Origin: Candidatus Bipolaricaulota bacterium
GTDB lineage: Bacteria > Bipolaricaulota > Bipolaricaulia > UBA7950 > UBA9294
Reading direction: 5' to 3'
DNA: 21,301 nt
Assembly: GCA_003979035.1 (NCBI GenBank)
Contig: RXOA01000120.1
Coordinates: 1 to 21,301, forward strand
The position numbers were made by a program, and so were the translations under genes. Under the pieces are notes generated by a model. That model saw only the letters and a program-made list of their open reading frames with translations, did no database searches and was not told the DNA's origin. Below are positions 6,662 to 14,342 of the stretch, piece by piece (the first letter of the stretch is position 1; every line of letters begins with the position of its first letter).

Positions 6662-8503
6662 ATGAGCGGGAGCTTCGGAGTGTACCTCGATGTCGATCTG
6701 AGCAGGGCGAGAATCAGTGAATACGCGATTCCCGATGAATGGCGACGCCTGTACTTGGGAGGACGGGGAATCGGCGCGAGGATCTTGCTTGAGGAACTCC
6801 CGCTTGGGTCGGTTGACGCGATGTCCGCGGAGAACATCCTGCTGTTCGGGACCGGACCGTTCCAGGGAACCGGGCTTGCCGGGGCCGGGCGTCACGTCGT
6901 GATGGGGGTGTCGCCGAAGACGAAGTCGGTGGCGGATGCCTACGCGGGGGGGTACTTCGGCCATGCATTGGGAAGAAGCGGCTTCGATGGCGTGATTCTT
7001 CGGGGTGTCTCCGATGAGCCGGTGTGTCTTGTGGTGGACGGAGGCGAGGCGCGGTTGGAGCCTGCTGACGATCTGTGGGGAATGGGAACCGGCGAGACCG
7101 AGCAAGCGCTGCTCGCCCGGTATCCGGGATCACGGGTGACATCGATTGGGCCCGCGGGCGAGAACGCCGTGTGGTCTGCATGTTTGATCAACGATCGTTC
7201 GCGAGCTGCCGGTCGGCCGGGATTTGGTGCGGTGATGGGGGCGAAGCGGGTCAAGGCCGTTGTGGTGCGGGGAGCGGTCGTAAGGCCGCTTCACGACGCT
7301 GCGCGTTTTGGCGAGGAGCGTGCGGCGTATGCGCGCAGGTATGTTACGGAGGGTTACCAGGGTTTCGGGAAGTACGGTACGGCCGGCGGTGTCACCTGGC
7401 TCAGCGAGCAAGGAATCTTGCCGACCCGCAACTTCCAGCAGGGGACGTTCTCCGGGGCGGACGCCATCTGCGGTCAGACGATGTTCGAGACGATTCTCAG
7501 CGGGCGTGAAACGTGCGCTGGCTGTCCGATTCGATGCAAACGTCAAGTGACGGGGATGTTCAACGGAAACGCGATTCGCCCGGAATTCGGCGGTCCCGAA
7601 TACGAAACAGTCGGCGCGTTAGGATCCCTTTGCCTTGTGAGTGATCTTGAGGCGATCGCCTATGGGAACCAGTTGTGCAACGATCTGGGACTTGACACGA
7701 TCTCCGCCGGGGTTTCCATCGCGTTCCTGATGGAGGCCTCCGAAAAGGGAATGATCCCCGAGAGGATCGACTGGGGGGATGGGGCGGCGATGGTCCGGCT
7801 CATCGGGGAAATGTCGACGAAGACGGGTGTGGGGGCCAGGCTTGCAGAAGGCGTTGACGCGTTGGCGAAGTCGATCGGTGCGGACTTCGCGATGACGGTC
7901 AAGTCCGTAGAGATTCCGATGCATGAGCCTCGTGGGAAACAGGGGCTCGGTCTTAGCTACGCGGTCAGCCATCGGGGCGCGAATCACATGGAGACGATCC
8001 ATGACACATCACTTGCCGGGGATGAGCCGACGCCGGAGCTGGGTGTCGTCCGTCCCTATGATCGGTTCAGTCTCGCGGACAAACCGGCCGTGATCAAGCT
8101 TTACGAAGATCTACGGTCGTTCGATAACTCGCTGATTGTCTGCGCGTTCACGATGTCCGCCACCGGAGCGGGGTACAACTACCCAGCCGCTCGAAGTCTG
8201 CTTGAGGCGGCGACCGGCCTGGAATGCTCGCCGGAGGAGATGCTGCGGATCGGCGAGCGCAACCTCGCCCTGCTTCGCCTGCACTCCCGGCGAAGCGGCG
8301 GCTCGAGAGACGATCACGGACTCCCAAGGCGCTTCTCGGAGCCGCTCGAAGAAGGCGCAAGCGCGAATCATCCGATCGATCCGGCGGAGATGCAGCGGGC
8401 GATCGATCGATACTACGAGCTTCGTGGCTACGACCGTCTTGGACCGACGGAGACGCGTTTGATTGCCTTGGGTATGGACGAATGCCTCGATCTTGGAGAC
8501 TAG
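6662..8503 (+). CDS. aor: Aldehyde:ferredoxin oxidoreductase family protein (tungsto/molybdopterin)
   Basis: A 613-residue enzyme of the AOR family. Members oxidise aldehydes (some reduce acids, or act on other substrates such as benzoyl-CoA) at a tungsten or molybdenum bis-pterin centre and pass electrons to ferredoxin through one [4Fe-4S] cluster. The N-terminal domain shows YLGGRGIGARIL (31-42), typical pterin-binding sequence, followed by FGTGPFQGT and GRHVVMGVSPKT. The cluster ligands are CAGCPIRC (Cys285, Cys288, Cys292) plus Cys494 in SLIVCAF, closely matching the Cys pattern of the archaeal prototype. GPEYET (311-316) and RGANHMET (438-445) are in the regions that supply acid/His active-site residues. 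GGGAGG (6651-6656) lies 5 nt before the ATG. The gene is followed after 4 nt by mobB. The family is certain; the metal and substrate are not. Confidence 0.94.
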   Translation: MSGSFGVYLDVDLSRARISEYAIPDEWRRLYLGGRGIGARILLEELPLGSVDAMSAENILLFGTGPFQGTGLAGAGRHVVMGVSPKTKSVADAYAGGYFGHALGRSGFDGVILRGVSDEPVCLVVDGGEARLEPADDLWGMGTGETEQALLARYPGSRVTSIGPAGENAVWSACLINDRSRAAGRPGFGAVMGAKRVKAVVVRGAVVRPLHDAARFGEERAAYARRYVTEGYQGFGKYGTAGGVTWLSEQGILPTRNFQQGTFSGADAICGQTMFETILSGRETCAGCPIRCKRQVTGMFNGNAIRPEFGGPEYETVGALGSLCLVSDLEAIAYGNQLCNDLGLDTISAGVSIAFLMEASEKGMIPERIDWGDGAAMVRLIGEMSTKTGVGARLAEGVDALAKSIGADFAMTVKSVEIPMHEPRGKQGLGLSYAVSHRGANHMETIHDTSLAGDEPTPELGVVRPYDRFSLADKPAVIKLYEDLRSFDNSLIVCAFTMSATGAGYNYPAARSLLEAATGLECSPEEMLRIGERNLALLRLHSRRSGGSRDDHGLPRRFSEPLEEGASANHPIDPAEMQRAIDRYYELRGYDRLGPTETRLIALGMDECLDLGD

Positions 8504-8507
8504 CGCG

Positions 8508-9086
8508 ATGCGCGAAATCGGACCACCCGCGGTAGGGATCGTCGGATGGCACAACTCGGGGAAGACGCGCCTCGTCGTGCAGTTGACGAAGATTCTGTGC
8601 GAGTACGGCTTCCGCGTGGCGACCATCAAGCATGCCGCGGATCTTCAGGATCTCGAAGATCCAGGAAGTGACAGCGCCAAACACCAAGCTGCGGGAGCCT
8701 GCGAGACCTTGCTTATCGGAGAGAACCGCAGCGCGCTGTATCGTCGGCTGGAATCGCGGCATGCGGAGGAGATCCCGTTCGATCTCCTTTCGGGGGGGAA
8801 AATCGATGTCGTGTTGGTTGAGGGATTCAAGGGCGGCAGTCTCCCCAAGATTGAAACGTACCGTCGATCGGACCGGGTGACGGCGCCCCCGTTGGCGGGG
8901 GAGATCGATGTGCTCGCCGTGGTGACCGATGAGCACATTGCTCTTCCCGATGGCGTCCGCGTGTTTCGCTGGCGCGACGTCGAGAGCGTTGCCGACTTGA
9001 TCGTCGATGGCATCATCGGCGAGAGCGGGTCCGATCGGGACGAGGGCCGCGGGCGGACGGCGTACGGGGAAGGTCGAGCAACGTGA
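8508..9086 (+). CDS. mobB: Molybdopterin-guanine dinucleotide biosynthesis adaptor (MobB-like)
   Basis: A 192-residue P-loop protein that helps attach or deliver nucleotide and metal-pterin cofactor to molybdo- or tungstoenzymes. The Walker A motif GWHNSGKT (13-20) is of the MobB type and is followed by the family's ATIKHAADLQDLEDPGSDS stretch (38-56), an AGA loop (62-64) and the VVLVEGFKGG Walker B-like segment. The ATG at 8508 is chosen: it comes 4 nt after the AOR stop, with GGAG at 8495-8498. A TTG at 8463 would overlap AOR by 41 bp for no gain. Close linkage to AOR suggests it serves that enzyme's cofactor. The last 25 residues are Gly/Arg-rich and probably flexible. Its stop overlaps the GTG start of holB (GTGA). 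Confidence 0.9.
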   Translation: MREIGPPAVGIVGWHNSGKTRLVVQLTKILCEYGFRVATIKHAADLQDLEDPGSDSAKHQAAGACETLLIGENRSALYRRLESRHAEEIPFDLLSGGKIDVVLVEGFKGGSLPKIETYRRSDRVTAPPLAGEIDVLAVVTDEHIALPDGVRVFRWRDVESVADLIVDGIIGESGSDRDEGRGRTAYGEGRAT

Positions 9087-10024
9087 GCGGCGCGCCGGAA
9101 ATCCGTCAGACAGGGCCGGGCGGCGCGTCGACGTTGTACCTGATCGACGATACTTTGGCGCGGAACGTGGGGATTGACCGGTTGACGACAGGGCTTGCGC
9201 TCGCCGCCCGCCATGTCTCTCAAGATCCATCGCAACAACATGCGGCGCGTCGCGGCGTGCATCCGGACGTGTTGTTGCTGGAGCCGGCGACGAGTCGCGG
9301 GAAGATCGGAATCGACCAAGTCCGGGAGATTCTTCGCGCGGCGCAGTTTGTGCCTGAACAGGGCGAACGGCGCGTCTGTCTGATTCCGCAAGCGGAGCGG
9401 CTTACACCACAGGCTGCCAATGCGCTGCTCAAGGTCCTTGAGGAGCCGCCGCGCGGGATGATGTTCCTGCTTGTTGCCGCGCATGCGCAAGATGTTCTTC
9501 CCACCGTTCTCTCGCGCCTGCGCGTGGTGCGCACCACCTCGGTGTCGGATGGCGTGACTGCCGGGCCGATCCTGCAACAGGATGGCGATGCCGGACCCGG
9601 AGCCGAGGGCGAGACCGAGGCTGACGCAGCGATCGACCTGCGGTCGGCGGCCGGGTTGGATCGGGCCTTGAGTCACTCAAGCTACGAGATTCGAGCACGC
9701 GGCGCGGCCCACGCAATGGAAGCGATCGAGCGCAAGGATCGTCGAAGCGTTCTTGCTCTTGCGCAGTCCTTGGCGAAGCGAGATGACGCCGAGATCAAGT
9801 CGGCTCTCGGTGCACTGATGCAGCACTGCGCAGCGCTGCTGCGAGAGGATGTTCGGAGAACGGGAGGCACCGCTCCGAAAGCGGAGCGGTGCCGGCAGCG
9901 GAAGCTGGCTGCGCTTTGCCGCGCGATCGACGAGGCGCAACGCGCGCTGTGGGTGTACACTCCGAAAGAAACCGTGCTTGTCAGGCTCTTCCTGGATGCG
10001 ACGGAGGAGGAAACGGACACATGA
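9083..10024 (+). CDS. holB: DNA polymerase III delta prime subunit (HolB-like)
   Basis: A 313-residue clamp-loader subunit that works with gamma/tau and delta to open and load the sliding clamp at the replication fork. Recognised by the conserved block ending VCLIPQAERLTPQAANALLKVLEEPP (98-123), then the sensor-1-like segment with LPTVLSRLRVV (139-149). The N terminus has no Walker A motif, and no zinc-binding Cys cluster is seen, consistent with the non-ATPase delta prime role. The C-terminal half is poorly conserved but of normal length. The GTG start overlaps the mobB stop by 4 nt, and its own TGA overlaps the ricT ATG (ATGA), so translation is coupled. The holB-ricT pair is a familiar order (holB-yaaT in Bacillus) and supports the call. 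Confidence 0.87.
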   Translation: MSGAPEIRQTGPGGASTLYLIDDTLARNVGIDRLTTGLALAARHVSQDPSQQHAARRGVHPDVLLLEPATSRGKIGIDQVREILRAAQFVPEQGERRVCLIPQAERLTPQAANALLKVLEEPPRGMMFLLVAAHAQDVLPTVLSRLRVVRTTSVSDGVTAGPILQQDGDAGPGAEGETEADAAIDLRSAAGLDRALSHSSYEIRARGAAHAMEAIERKDRRSVLALAQSLAKRDDAEIKSALGALMQHCAALLREDVRRTGGTAPKAERCRQRKLAALCRAIDEAQRALWVYTPKETVLVRLFLDATEEETDT

Positions 10025-10851
10025 CTCAGGACTTGGCGTACGTGCGAGTGTGGGAGTTGGAGCGGCATGCGGGCTACTTCGCCGTTGCCGGCGAGCCGCT
10101 TGCCCCCGGGGATACCTGTGTCGTCCGCCATGGGGGGCTGAAGCTGGCGACGGTTGTCGGCGTTCTCAGTGCCGGCGAGGAGCTGGGGCACCTTCTGGAG
10201 AAGGTGATCCGGCGGGCCGATCCGGACGATGAAGAGGCCTATCGCAGGAACTGCGCCGATGCGGAGGACGTCCTCTCCCAAACGCGCCGACTCATCGCCG
10301 GGCACGAGCTTCCGATGCACCTGGTTGGTGCCGAATACACGCTCGATCGCGCGCTGCTTCGCGTCTTCTTCACGGCCCCGCATCGCGTCGATTTCCGCGG
10401 TCTGCTGAGAGCCATGTCGTCGACGTTCGACGCACGGATCGAACTTCGGCAGATGGGGGCAAGGGACGAAGCGCGCATCAAGGGTGGGATCGGTCGCTGC
10501 GGGCGTATCCTCTGCTGCGAGACGTTCCTGCAAGGTCCGAACCCGGTTCCGATGGAGATGGCCTACGATCAGGAACTGTTCGTGGCCCCGGAAAGGATCA
10601 CCGGCGTGTGCGGCCGGCTGATGTGCTGCCTGGCGTACGAGCACGAAGCGTACCGGGAAGCCCTTGCCACGATGCCCAAGCTCGGAGCGATCGTCTCCTA
10701 CGACGGGAAGCGGGCGAAGGTGATCTCCCACAATGTCTTGCGACGAACCGTGACCTTGCTCACCGACGGCAAACAGCGGCTGGAAGTGGGGGCCGGGGAT
10801 GTCAGCATTCTCACTCCCGGGGAGGGGCGACGATCGTTGCGCCAGCCTTGA
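10021..10851 (+). CDS. ricT: PSP1-domain protein RicT/YaaT
   Basis: A 276-residue PSP1 C-terminal domain protein. In Bacillus subtilis the homologue (YaaT/RicT) joins RicA and RicF in a complex carrying [4Fe-4S] clusters that affects RNase Y-dependent mRNA processing, sporulation and competence. The diagnostic core is IELRQMGARDEARIKGGIGR (140-159), followed by two Cys motifs: CGRILCC (Cys160, 165, 166) and CGRLMCC (Cys197, 202, 203), likely cluster ligands. MPKLGAIVSYDGKRAKV (about 215-231) closes the domain. The ATG at 10021 overlaps the holB stop. The last 41 bp overlap the 3' end of hflX on the other strand. No ricA or ricF is visible here. Role in this organism is inferred from the family. 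Confidence 0.92.
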   Translation: MTQDLAYVRVWELERHAGYFAVAGEPLAPGDTCVVRHGGLKLATVVGVLSAGEELGHLLEKVIRRADPDDEEAYRRNCADAEDVLSQTRRLIAGHELPMHLVGAEYTLDRALLRVFFTAPHRVDFRGLLRAMSSTFDARIELRQMGARDEARIKGGIGRCGRILCCETFLQGPNPVPMEMAYDQELFVAPERITGVCGRLMCCLAYEHEAYREALATMPKLGAIVSYDGKRAKVISHNVLRRTVTLLTDGKQRLEVGAGDVSILTPGEGRRSLRQP

Positions 10852-12157
10852 GCAAGCGTGCCAGTTGTGGCGGGGCGAGCCGGGCACGAACGATCGCTCC
10901 GTGATCGTCGTAGCTCAGATGCTGCAAGGAGCCGTCGCGGCTTCCGGCTTCCCGATGGAGCAAGTCAGTGATTGCGAATGGGACGGCAAGGGTGACCCAC
11001 GAGGCGTGATCGTCCAGTTGCTCGGCAATCAACTCCTTGAGACGATCCAGCTGATCCCCACGCTTGGCAGAGATTTGAACGGCATCTGCAGAGACTTTAG
11101 CGGCGTCCGGCTCGCCGCAGGGAAGATCGCATTTGTTGAATACGAGGAGCTGCTGCGGCGTCTCCGTCTCGCCGGCGAACACCTCTTGTTCGAGCGTGTT
11201 GCGGACGCTCTCGATCTCCAGATTCGCCATCGGGCTTGATCCATCCACCACATGAAGCAGAAGGTCGGCATGCTGGGCCGCCTCAAGTGTGGCAGCAAAC
11301 GCGGGAATCAGATCGTGAGGCAAGTTGCGGATGAACCCGACGGTGTCGGTGAACAGCGCCTCGCGGCCGGGCGAGATCTCCCCTCGGCGGACAAACGTCG
11401 TGAGTGTGGCGAACAGCTGGTCTTCGACGCGGACATGCGACGACGTGAGTGCATTCAGCAGCGTGGATTTCCCGCTGTTGGTGTAGCCGATGAGGACGAT
11501 CTGGGGGAGTGGGCTTCGCTCCCGGCGTCGGCGACGAAGGGCTCGCTCGCGATGCGCTGTCTTCAAATCGCGCCTCAGCGCATGAATGCGGAGTCGGATC
11601 TTGTTGCGATCCGCTTCGAGTTGCGTTTCCCCGGGGCCTCGTGTGCCGATTCCCCCTCCGAGGCGGGTGAGCGCGTGTCCCCATCCGCGAAGGCGTGGGA
11701 GGAGATACGTGAGCTGAGCCAGCTCCACTTGGAGACGAGCTTCCTTTGTTGAGGCCCGCTGGGCGAAGATATCGAGGATGAGCTGAGATCGATCGATCAC
11801 CTTGGTCTTCAGAGCATCTTCCAGATTGCGCGCCTGGGCCGGTGACAGGGCATGCGCGAAGATCACGACATCGGCCTTGCAGGCAGCAACGAGATGTCGG
11901 ACCTCCTCGGCCTTGCCCTTGCCGACATAGGTGGAAGGATCCGGTTTGCGACGGGCCTGCGTGACGGTGGCGAGCGTGGGGATTCCTGCTGTTTCGGCAA
12001 GAAGCGATAGCTCGTTGAGGTCGCCTTCGACTTGCTTCTCATCGGTTCCGATGGCGACAAGCACTGCCTGTTCGGTCCCATAGACGCGCGCTCGCTCGCC
12101 GAGGTGATCCTCGATGAGGCGCTGGTTGGCGGCGGAAGGGTCATGGTTGTCGCTCAA
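10811..12157 (-). CDS. hflX: Ribosome-associated GTPase HflX
   Basis: A 448-residue OBG-HflX-type GTPase that binds the large ribosomal subunit and rescues stalled or heat-damaged ribosomes. The N-terminal HflX domain ends in the Gly-rich TRLGGGIGTRGPGETQLEADR region (164-184). The G domain has G1 GYTNSGKST (224-232), G2 in FATLTT (249-254), G3 DTVGF (271-275) and G4 NKCD (341-344). The start is a TTG at 12157: AGGAG lies 6 nt upstream on the coding strand, and no in-frame ATG is near. It begins inside the last 17 bp of murA, so it should be translationally coupled to it. Its 3' end overlaps ricT by 41 bp. An Arg-rich run (RALRRRRRER, 205-214) joins the two domains. Confidence 0.95.
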   Translation of the reverse strand: MSDNHDPSAANQRLIEDHLGERARVYGTEQAVLVAIGTDEKQVEGDLNELSLLAETAGIPTLATVTQARRKPDPSTYVGKGKAEEVRHLVAACKADVVIFAHALSPAQARNLEDALKTKVIDRSQLILDIFAQRASTKEARLQVELAQLTYLLPRLRGWGHALTRLGGGIGTRGPGETQLEADRNKIRLRIHALRRDLKTAHRERALRRRRRERSPLPQIVLIGYTNSGKSTLLNALTSSHVRVEDQLFATLTTFVRRGEISPGREALFTDTVGFIRNLPHDLIPAFAATLEAAQHADLLLHVVDGSSPMANLEIESVRNTLEQEVFAGETETPQQLLVFNKCDLPCGEPDAAKVSADAVQISAKRGDQLDRLKELIAEQLDDHASWVTLAVPFAITDLLHREAGSRDGSLQHLSYDDHGAIVRARLAPPQLARLLKAGATIVAPPRE

Positions 12158-13400
12158 TGATCGCTCCTAGAGAGGAAAGTTTCTGTTCGAGTCCGACATA
12201 GCCGCGATCGATATGGTGCGGATCGAGGATGGTTGTCGTTCCGCTTGCGGACAACCCGGCGATGACAAGGGCGGCTCCGGCGCGAAGGTCGCCTGCCGTG
12301 ACGGGACCGCCTGTGAGAGCGCGTTTCCCAGGGATGATGACGTGAGAGTGTTGCCCGATGATTCCCGCCCCAAGCCGATTCAGTTCGGAGACATACCCGA
12401 ACCTCTCGGGAAAGACGGAGTCGCGAACGGTGCTCTCTCCGTCAGCGGTTGCGAGTGTCGCCACGAGAATCGGCTGGAGATCGGTCGGAAATCCGGGGAA
12501 GGGGCGGGCTTCGACACAAAGGGGGTGGATCATCTGAGGCGCGGCAATGGACAACGTGTCGTCGAGGAACGGAAGCTGTGCGCCGAGCGCCTCAAGGACG
12601 TCAAGAACAGCGATCAGATCGGGGATCGGTGCGTTGACGAGGGTCAGCTCGCTGCGGGTCGCCACGGCAGCCAACAGCAAGGTTCCCGCTTCGATCCGAT
12701 CGGGCGGAATGACGTAGGAAGTGCCACGTAACTCGGATTTCCCATGAATAACCAGCGTATCTTCGTGGCGGTCAATCGTAACCCCCATCGAACGGAGCAG
12801 CGCGACAAGAGCGCTGACCTCCGGTTCGGTGGCTGCACCGTGAAGGATGGTCCGGCCACAGGCGAGCGATGATGCAAGCAGCAGCTGCTCCGTTGCCCCA
12901 ACGGAGGGGTAGGGGAGATCGATCTCGGCGCCGCGAAGTCCGTCAAGCGGCGTGGAGACATGGATCATCGGAGGCTGTAGCCTTACCTCGGCGCCCAGTG
13001 CCTCCAATCCTTTCAGGTGAAGGTCGACCGGCCGCGGGCCGATCGTACATCCGCCGGGAAGGGGGAGCGTGACGCGACCGCGGCGCCAAAGAAGCGGAGC
13101 GAGTAGCAGAAATGAGGCGCGCATCTTGCGGATGCGGTCCGGATTGGGCTCGAGGTCCAGCAAGAACTTCGAAGACACCGAGACCTCAAGAAGCGCGGGA
13201 TCTGATCGAACATCGGCACCAAGTTCGCGCAAGGCGCCGAGCATCTGGCTGACATCCTGTAGGGGGGGCACATTTCGGAAGTGAACAGGCTCCGTGGTCA
13301 GCAGAGAAGCGGCGAAAGACGGAAGTGCGGCGTTTTTGGATCCGTCGACGGACAGCGTTCCGCGCAGGTGCGCGGGACCTTGCAGGACGATGGTCGGCAT
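12141..13400 (-). CDS. murA: UDP-N-acetylglucosamine 1-carboxyvinyltransferase (MurA)
   Basis: A 419-residue enzyme for the first committed step of peptidoglycan synthesis: transfer of enolpyruvate from PEP to UDP-GlcNAc. Key residues are seen: Lys22 in VDGSKNAALP, Arg91/Arg94 in RKMRAS, the reactive Cys118 in GGCTIGPRPVDLH (the residue fosfomycin alkylates), and Asp307 in PGFPTDLQP; LRAGAALVIAG follows near the C terminus. Length is normal. Since the Cys is present rather than Asp, the enzyme is expected to be fosfomycin-sensitive (inference from the family). The ATG at 13400 comes 3 nt after the TAA of the LysM/M23 gene and has no clear Shine-Dalgarno site, so it probably relies on coupling. 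The gene lies between two cell-envelope and ribosome genes of one long operon. Confidence 0.97.
   Translation of the reverse strand: MPTIVLQGPAHLRGTLSVDGSKNAALPSFAASLLTTEPVHFRNVPPLQDVSQMLGALRELGADVRSDPALLEVSVSSKFLLDLEPNPDRIRKMRASFLLLAPLLWRRGRVTLPLPGGCTIGPRPVDLHLKGLEALGAEVRLQPPMIHVSTPLDGLRGAEIDLPYPSVGATEQLLLASSLACGRTILHGAATEPEVSALVALLRSMGVTIDRHEDTLVIHGKSELRGTSYVIPPDRIEAGTLLLAAVATRSELTLVNAPIPDLIAVLDVLEALGAQLPFLDDTLSIAAPQMIHPLCVEARPFPGFPTDLQPILVATLATADGESTVRDSVFPERFGYVSELNRLGAGIIGQHSHVIIPGKRALTGGPVTAGDLRAGAALVIAGLSASGTTTILDPHHIDRGYVGLEQKLSSLGAIIERQP
12164..12168 (-). promoter_or_regulatory. Shine-Dalgarno site deciding the TTG start of hflX
   Basis: AGGAG on the - strand, inside the murA coding region, lies 6 nt before the TTG at 12157. 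With no in-frame ATG nearby, it makes TTG the best start. Confidence 0.65.
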
Positions 13401-13403
13401 GGA

Positions 13404-14342
13404 TTAGGGTAGATAGAGAAGCGGATCGATCGGAAATTCGGGTGTCTTCCGGATCTCGAAGTGAAGGTGAGGTCCGTTCGACAAACCGGTGTTTCCGGAA
13501 AGCGCGATCTGCTGCCCTGCGGAAATTGGGTCTCCAGGTTGAACTTGGATCTGCGACAGATGCCCGTAGACGGTATAGAAATTGTCGGTGTGGGCCAGGT
13601 AAACGGCGAGGCCGATTCCGTCAGGATCATTGTCAATGTTGAACACCGTCCCCGAAGCCGCGGCGGTCACAATGGTTCCCTCGGGGACATCGATATCGAT
13701 TCCGTTGTGTCGCTCCCATGTGCCGAGGATGGGGTGGGTGCGGTAGCCGAACTCCGAAACCACTTCGCCCGTAACCGGCCACGAAAAACTGGGCGATCCG
13801 GATGGCGTTGCATTGGCAACCGTCGTTGAAGGGGCGACCTGAGGATCGCCCGGAACAATGATCAGCGTGCCTGCGAGGATCTGGCCCGGATCGGGGATGT
13901 TGTTTGCAGACGCGATCTCGGCAACGGTAACCTCATACGAGGCGGCAATGTCGCTCAAGGTCTCGCCGGAAGAGATGCGATAGAGGAACCCGGTCCTCGG
14001 AACACGAATCGTATCCCCGGGGGTCAGCGATTGTCCGGAATCGAGATCGTTGCTGGCGACAAGGTTCGCCACGCCGACACCCAAAGCACGGGCGATGCTC
14101 TCCAAGGTATCGCCTTCGGTGATGGTGTGGGAGAGGATCTCATATGGATTGACTTCCGGAGTGGGATCGGTTGTCGCCGATACCCCGGCAATGCCGCCGC
14201 CATCTGAGACCACAAGACCGTTGCCCGGATCTTCATCAGCTCCTGGGCTGGAACTGAGAAGAACAGGAATCAAGATCGCGGCGAGTAAGGCGACCACGAC
14301 CAGTGCCACACGGTCTTTTCGGATCGGCTTCTGGTTAGTCAC
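13404..14342 (-). CDS. Membrane-anchored LysM/M23 peptidoglycan hydrolase
   Basis: A 312-residue envelope protein. An N-terminal cytoplasmic tail with basic residues is followed by one membrane segment (about 13-30), a low-complexity linker, and two LysM-like domains (about 72-114 and 119-165; ITEGDTLESIARALGV and ISSGETLSDIAASYEV). The C-terminal M23 (LytM/NlpD type) domain runs from about 187 to 303. The zinc ligands look intact: His212 and Asp216 in RHNGIDID, and the HLH at 292-294 in GPHLHFEI, which suggests an active endopeptidase rather than a degenerate activator. Absence of a Lys/Cys lipobox suggests an uncleaved signal anchor. The GTG start at 14342 overlaps the last 8 nt of rho, with GGAG further upstream in rho. 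Located just before murA, it fits wall remodelling. Confidence 0.92.
   Translation of the reverse strand: MTNQKPIRKDRVALVVVALLAAILIPVLLSSSPGADEDPGNGLVVSDGGGIAGVSATTDPTPEVNPYEILSHTITEGDTLESIARALGVGVANLVASNDLDSGQSLTPGDTIRVPRTGFLYRISSGETLSDIAASYEVTVAEIASANNIPDPGQILAGTLIIVPGDPQVAPSTTVANATPSGSPSFSWPVTGEVVSEFGYRTHPILGTWERHNGIDIDVPEGTIVTAAASGTVFNIDNDPDGIGLAVYLAHTDNFYTVYGHLSQIQVQPGDPISAGQQIALSGNTGLSNGPHLHFEIRKTPEFPIDPLLYLP

Noticed and set aside
8148..9230. 360-codon open frame on the - strand across AOR, mobB and holB
   Set aside because: Arg/Ser/Pro-rich composition, no motif, and antisense to three confidently identified genes.
9889..10020. N-terminal extension of RicT from an upstream start
   Set aside because: It would overlap holB by 136 bp; the ATG at 10021 gives the usual PSP1 protein length and an ATGA coupling.
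9682..10887. 401-codon open frame on the - strand opposite holB and ricT
   Set aside because: Antisense to two recognised genes with conserved Cys and Walker-type blocks; no family resemblance.
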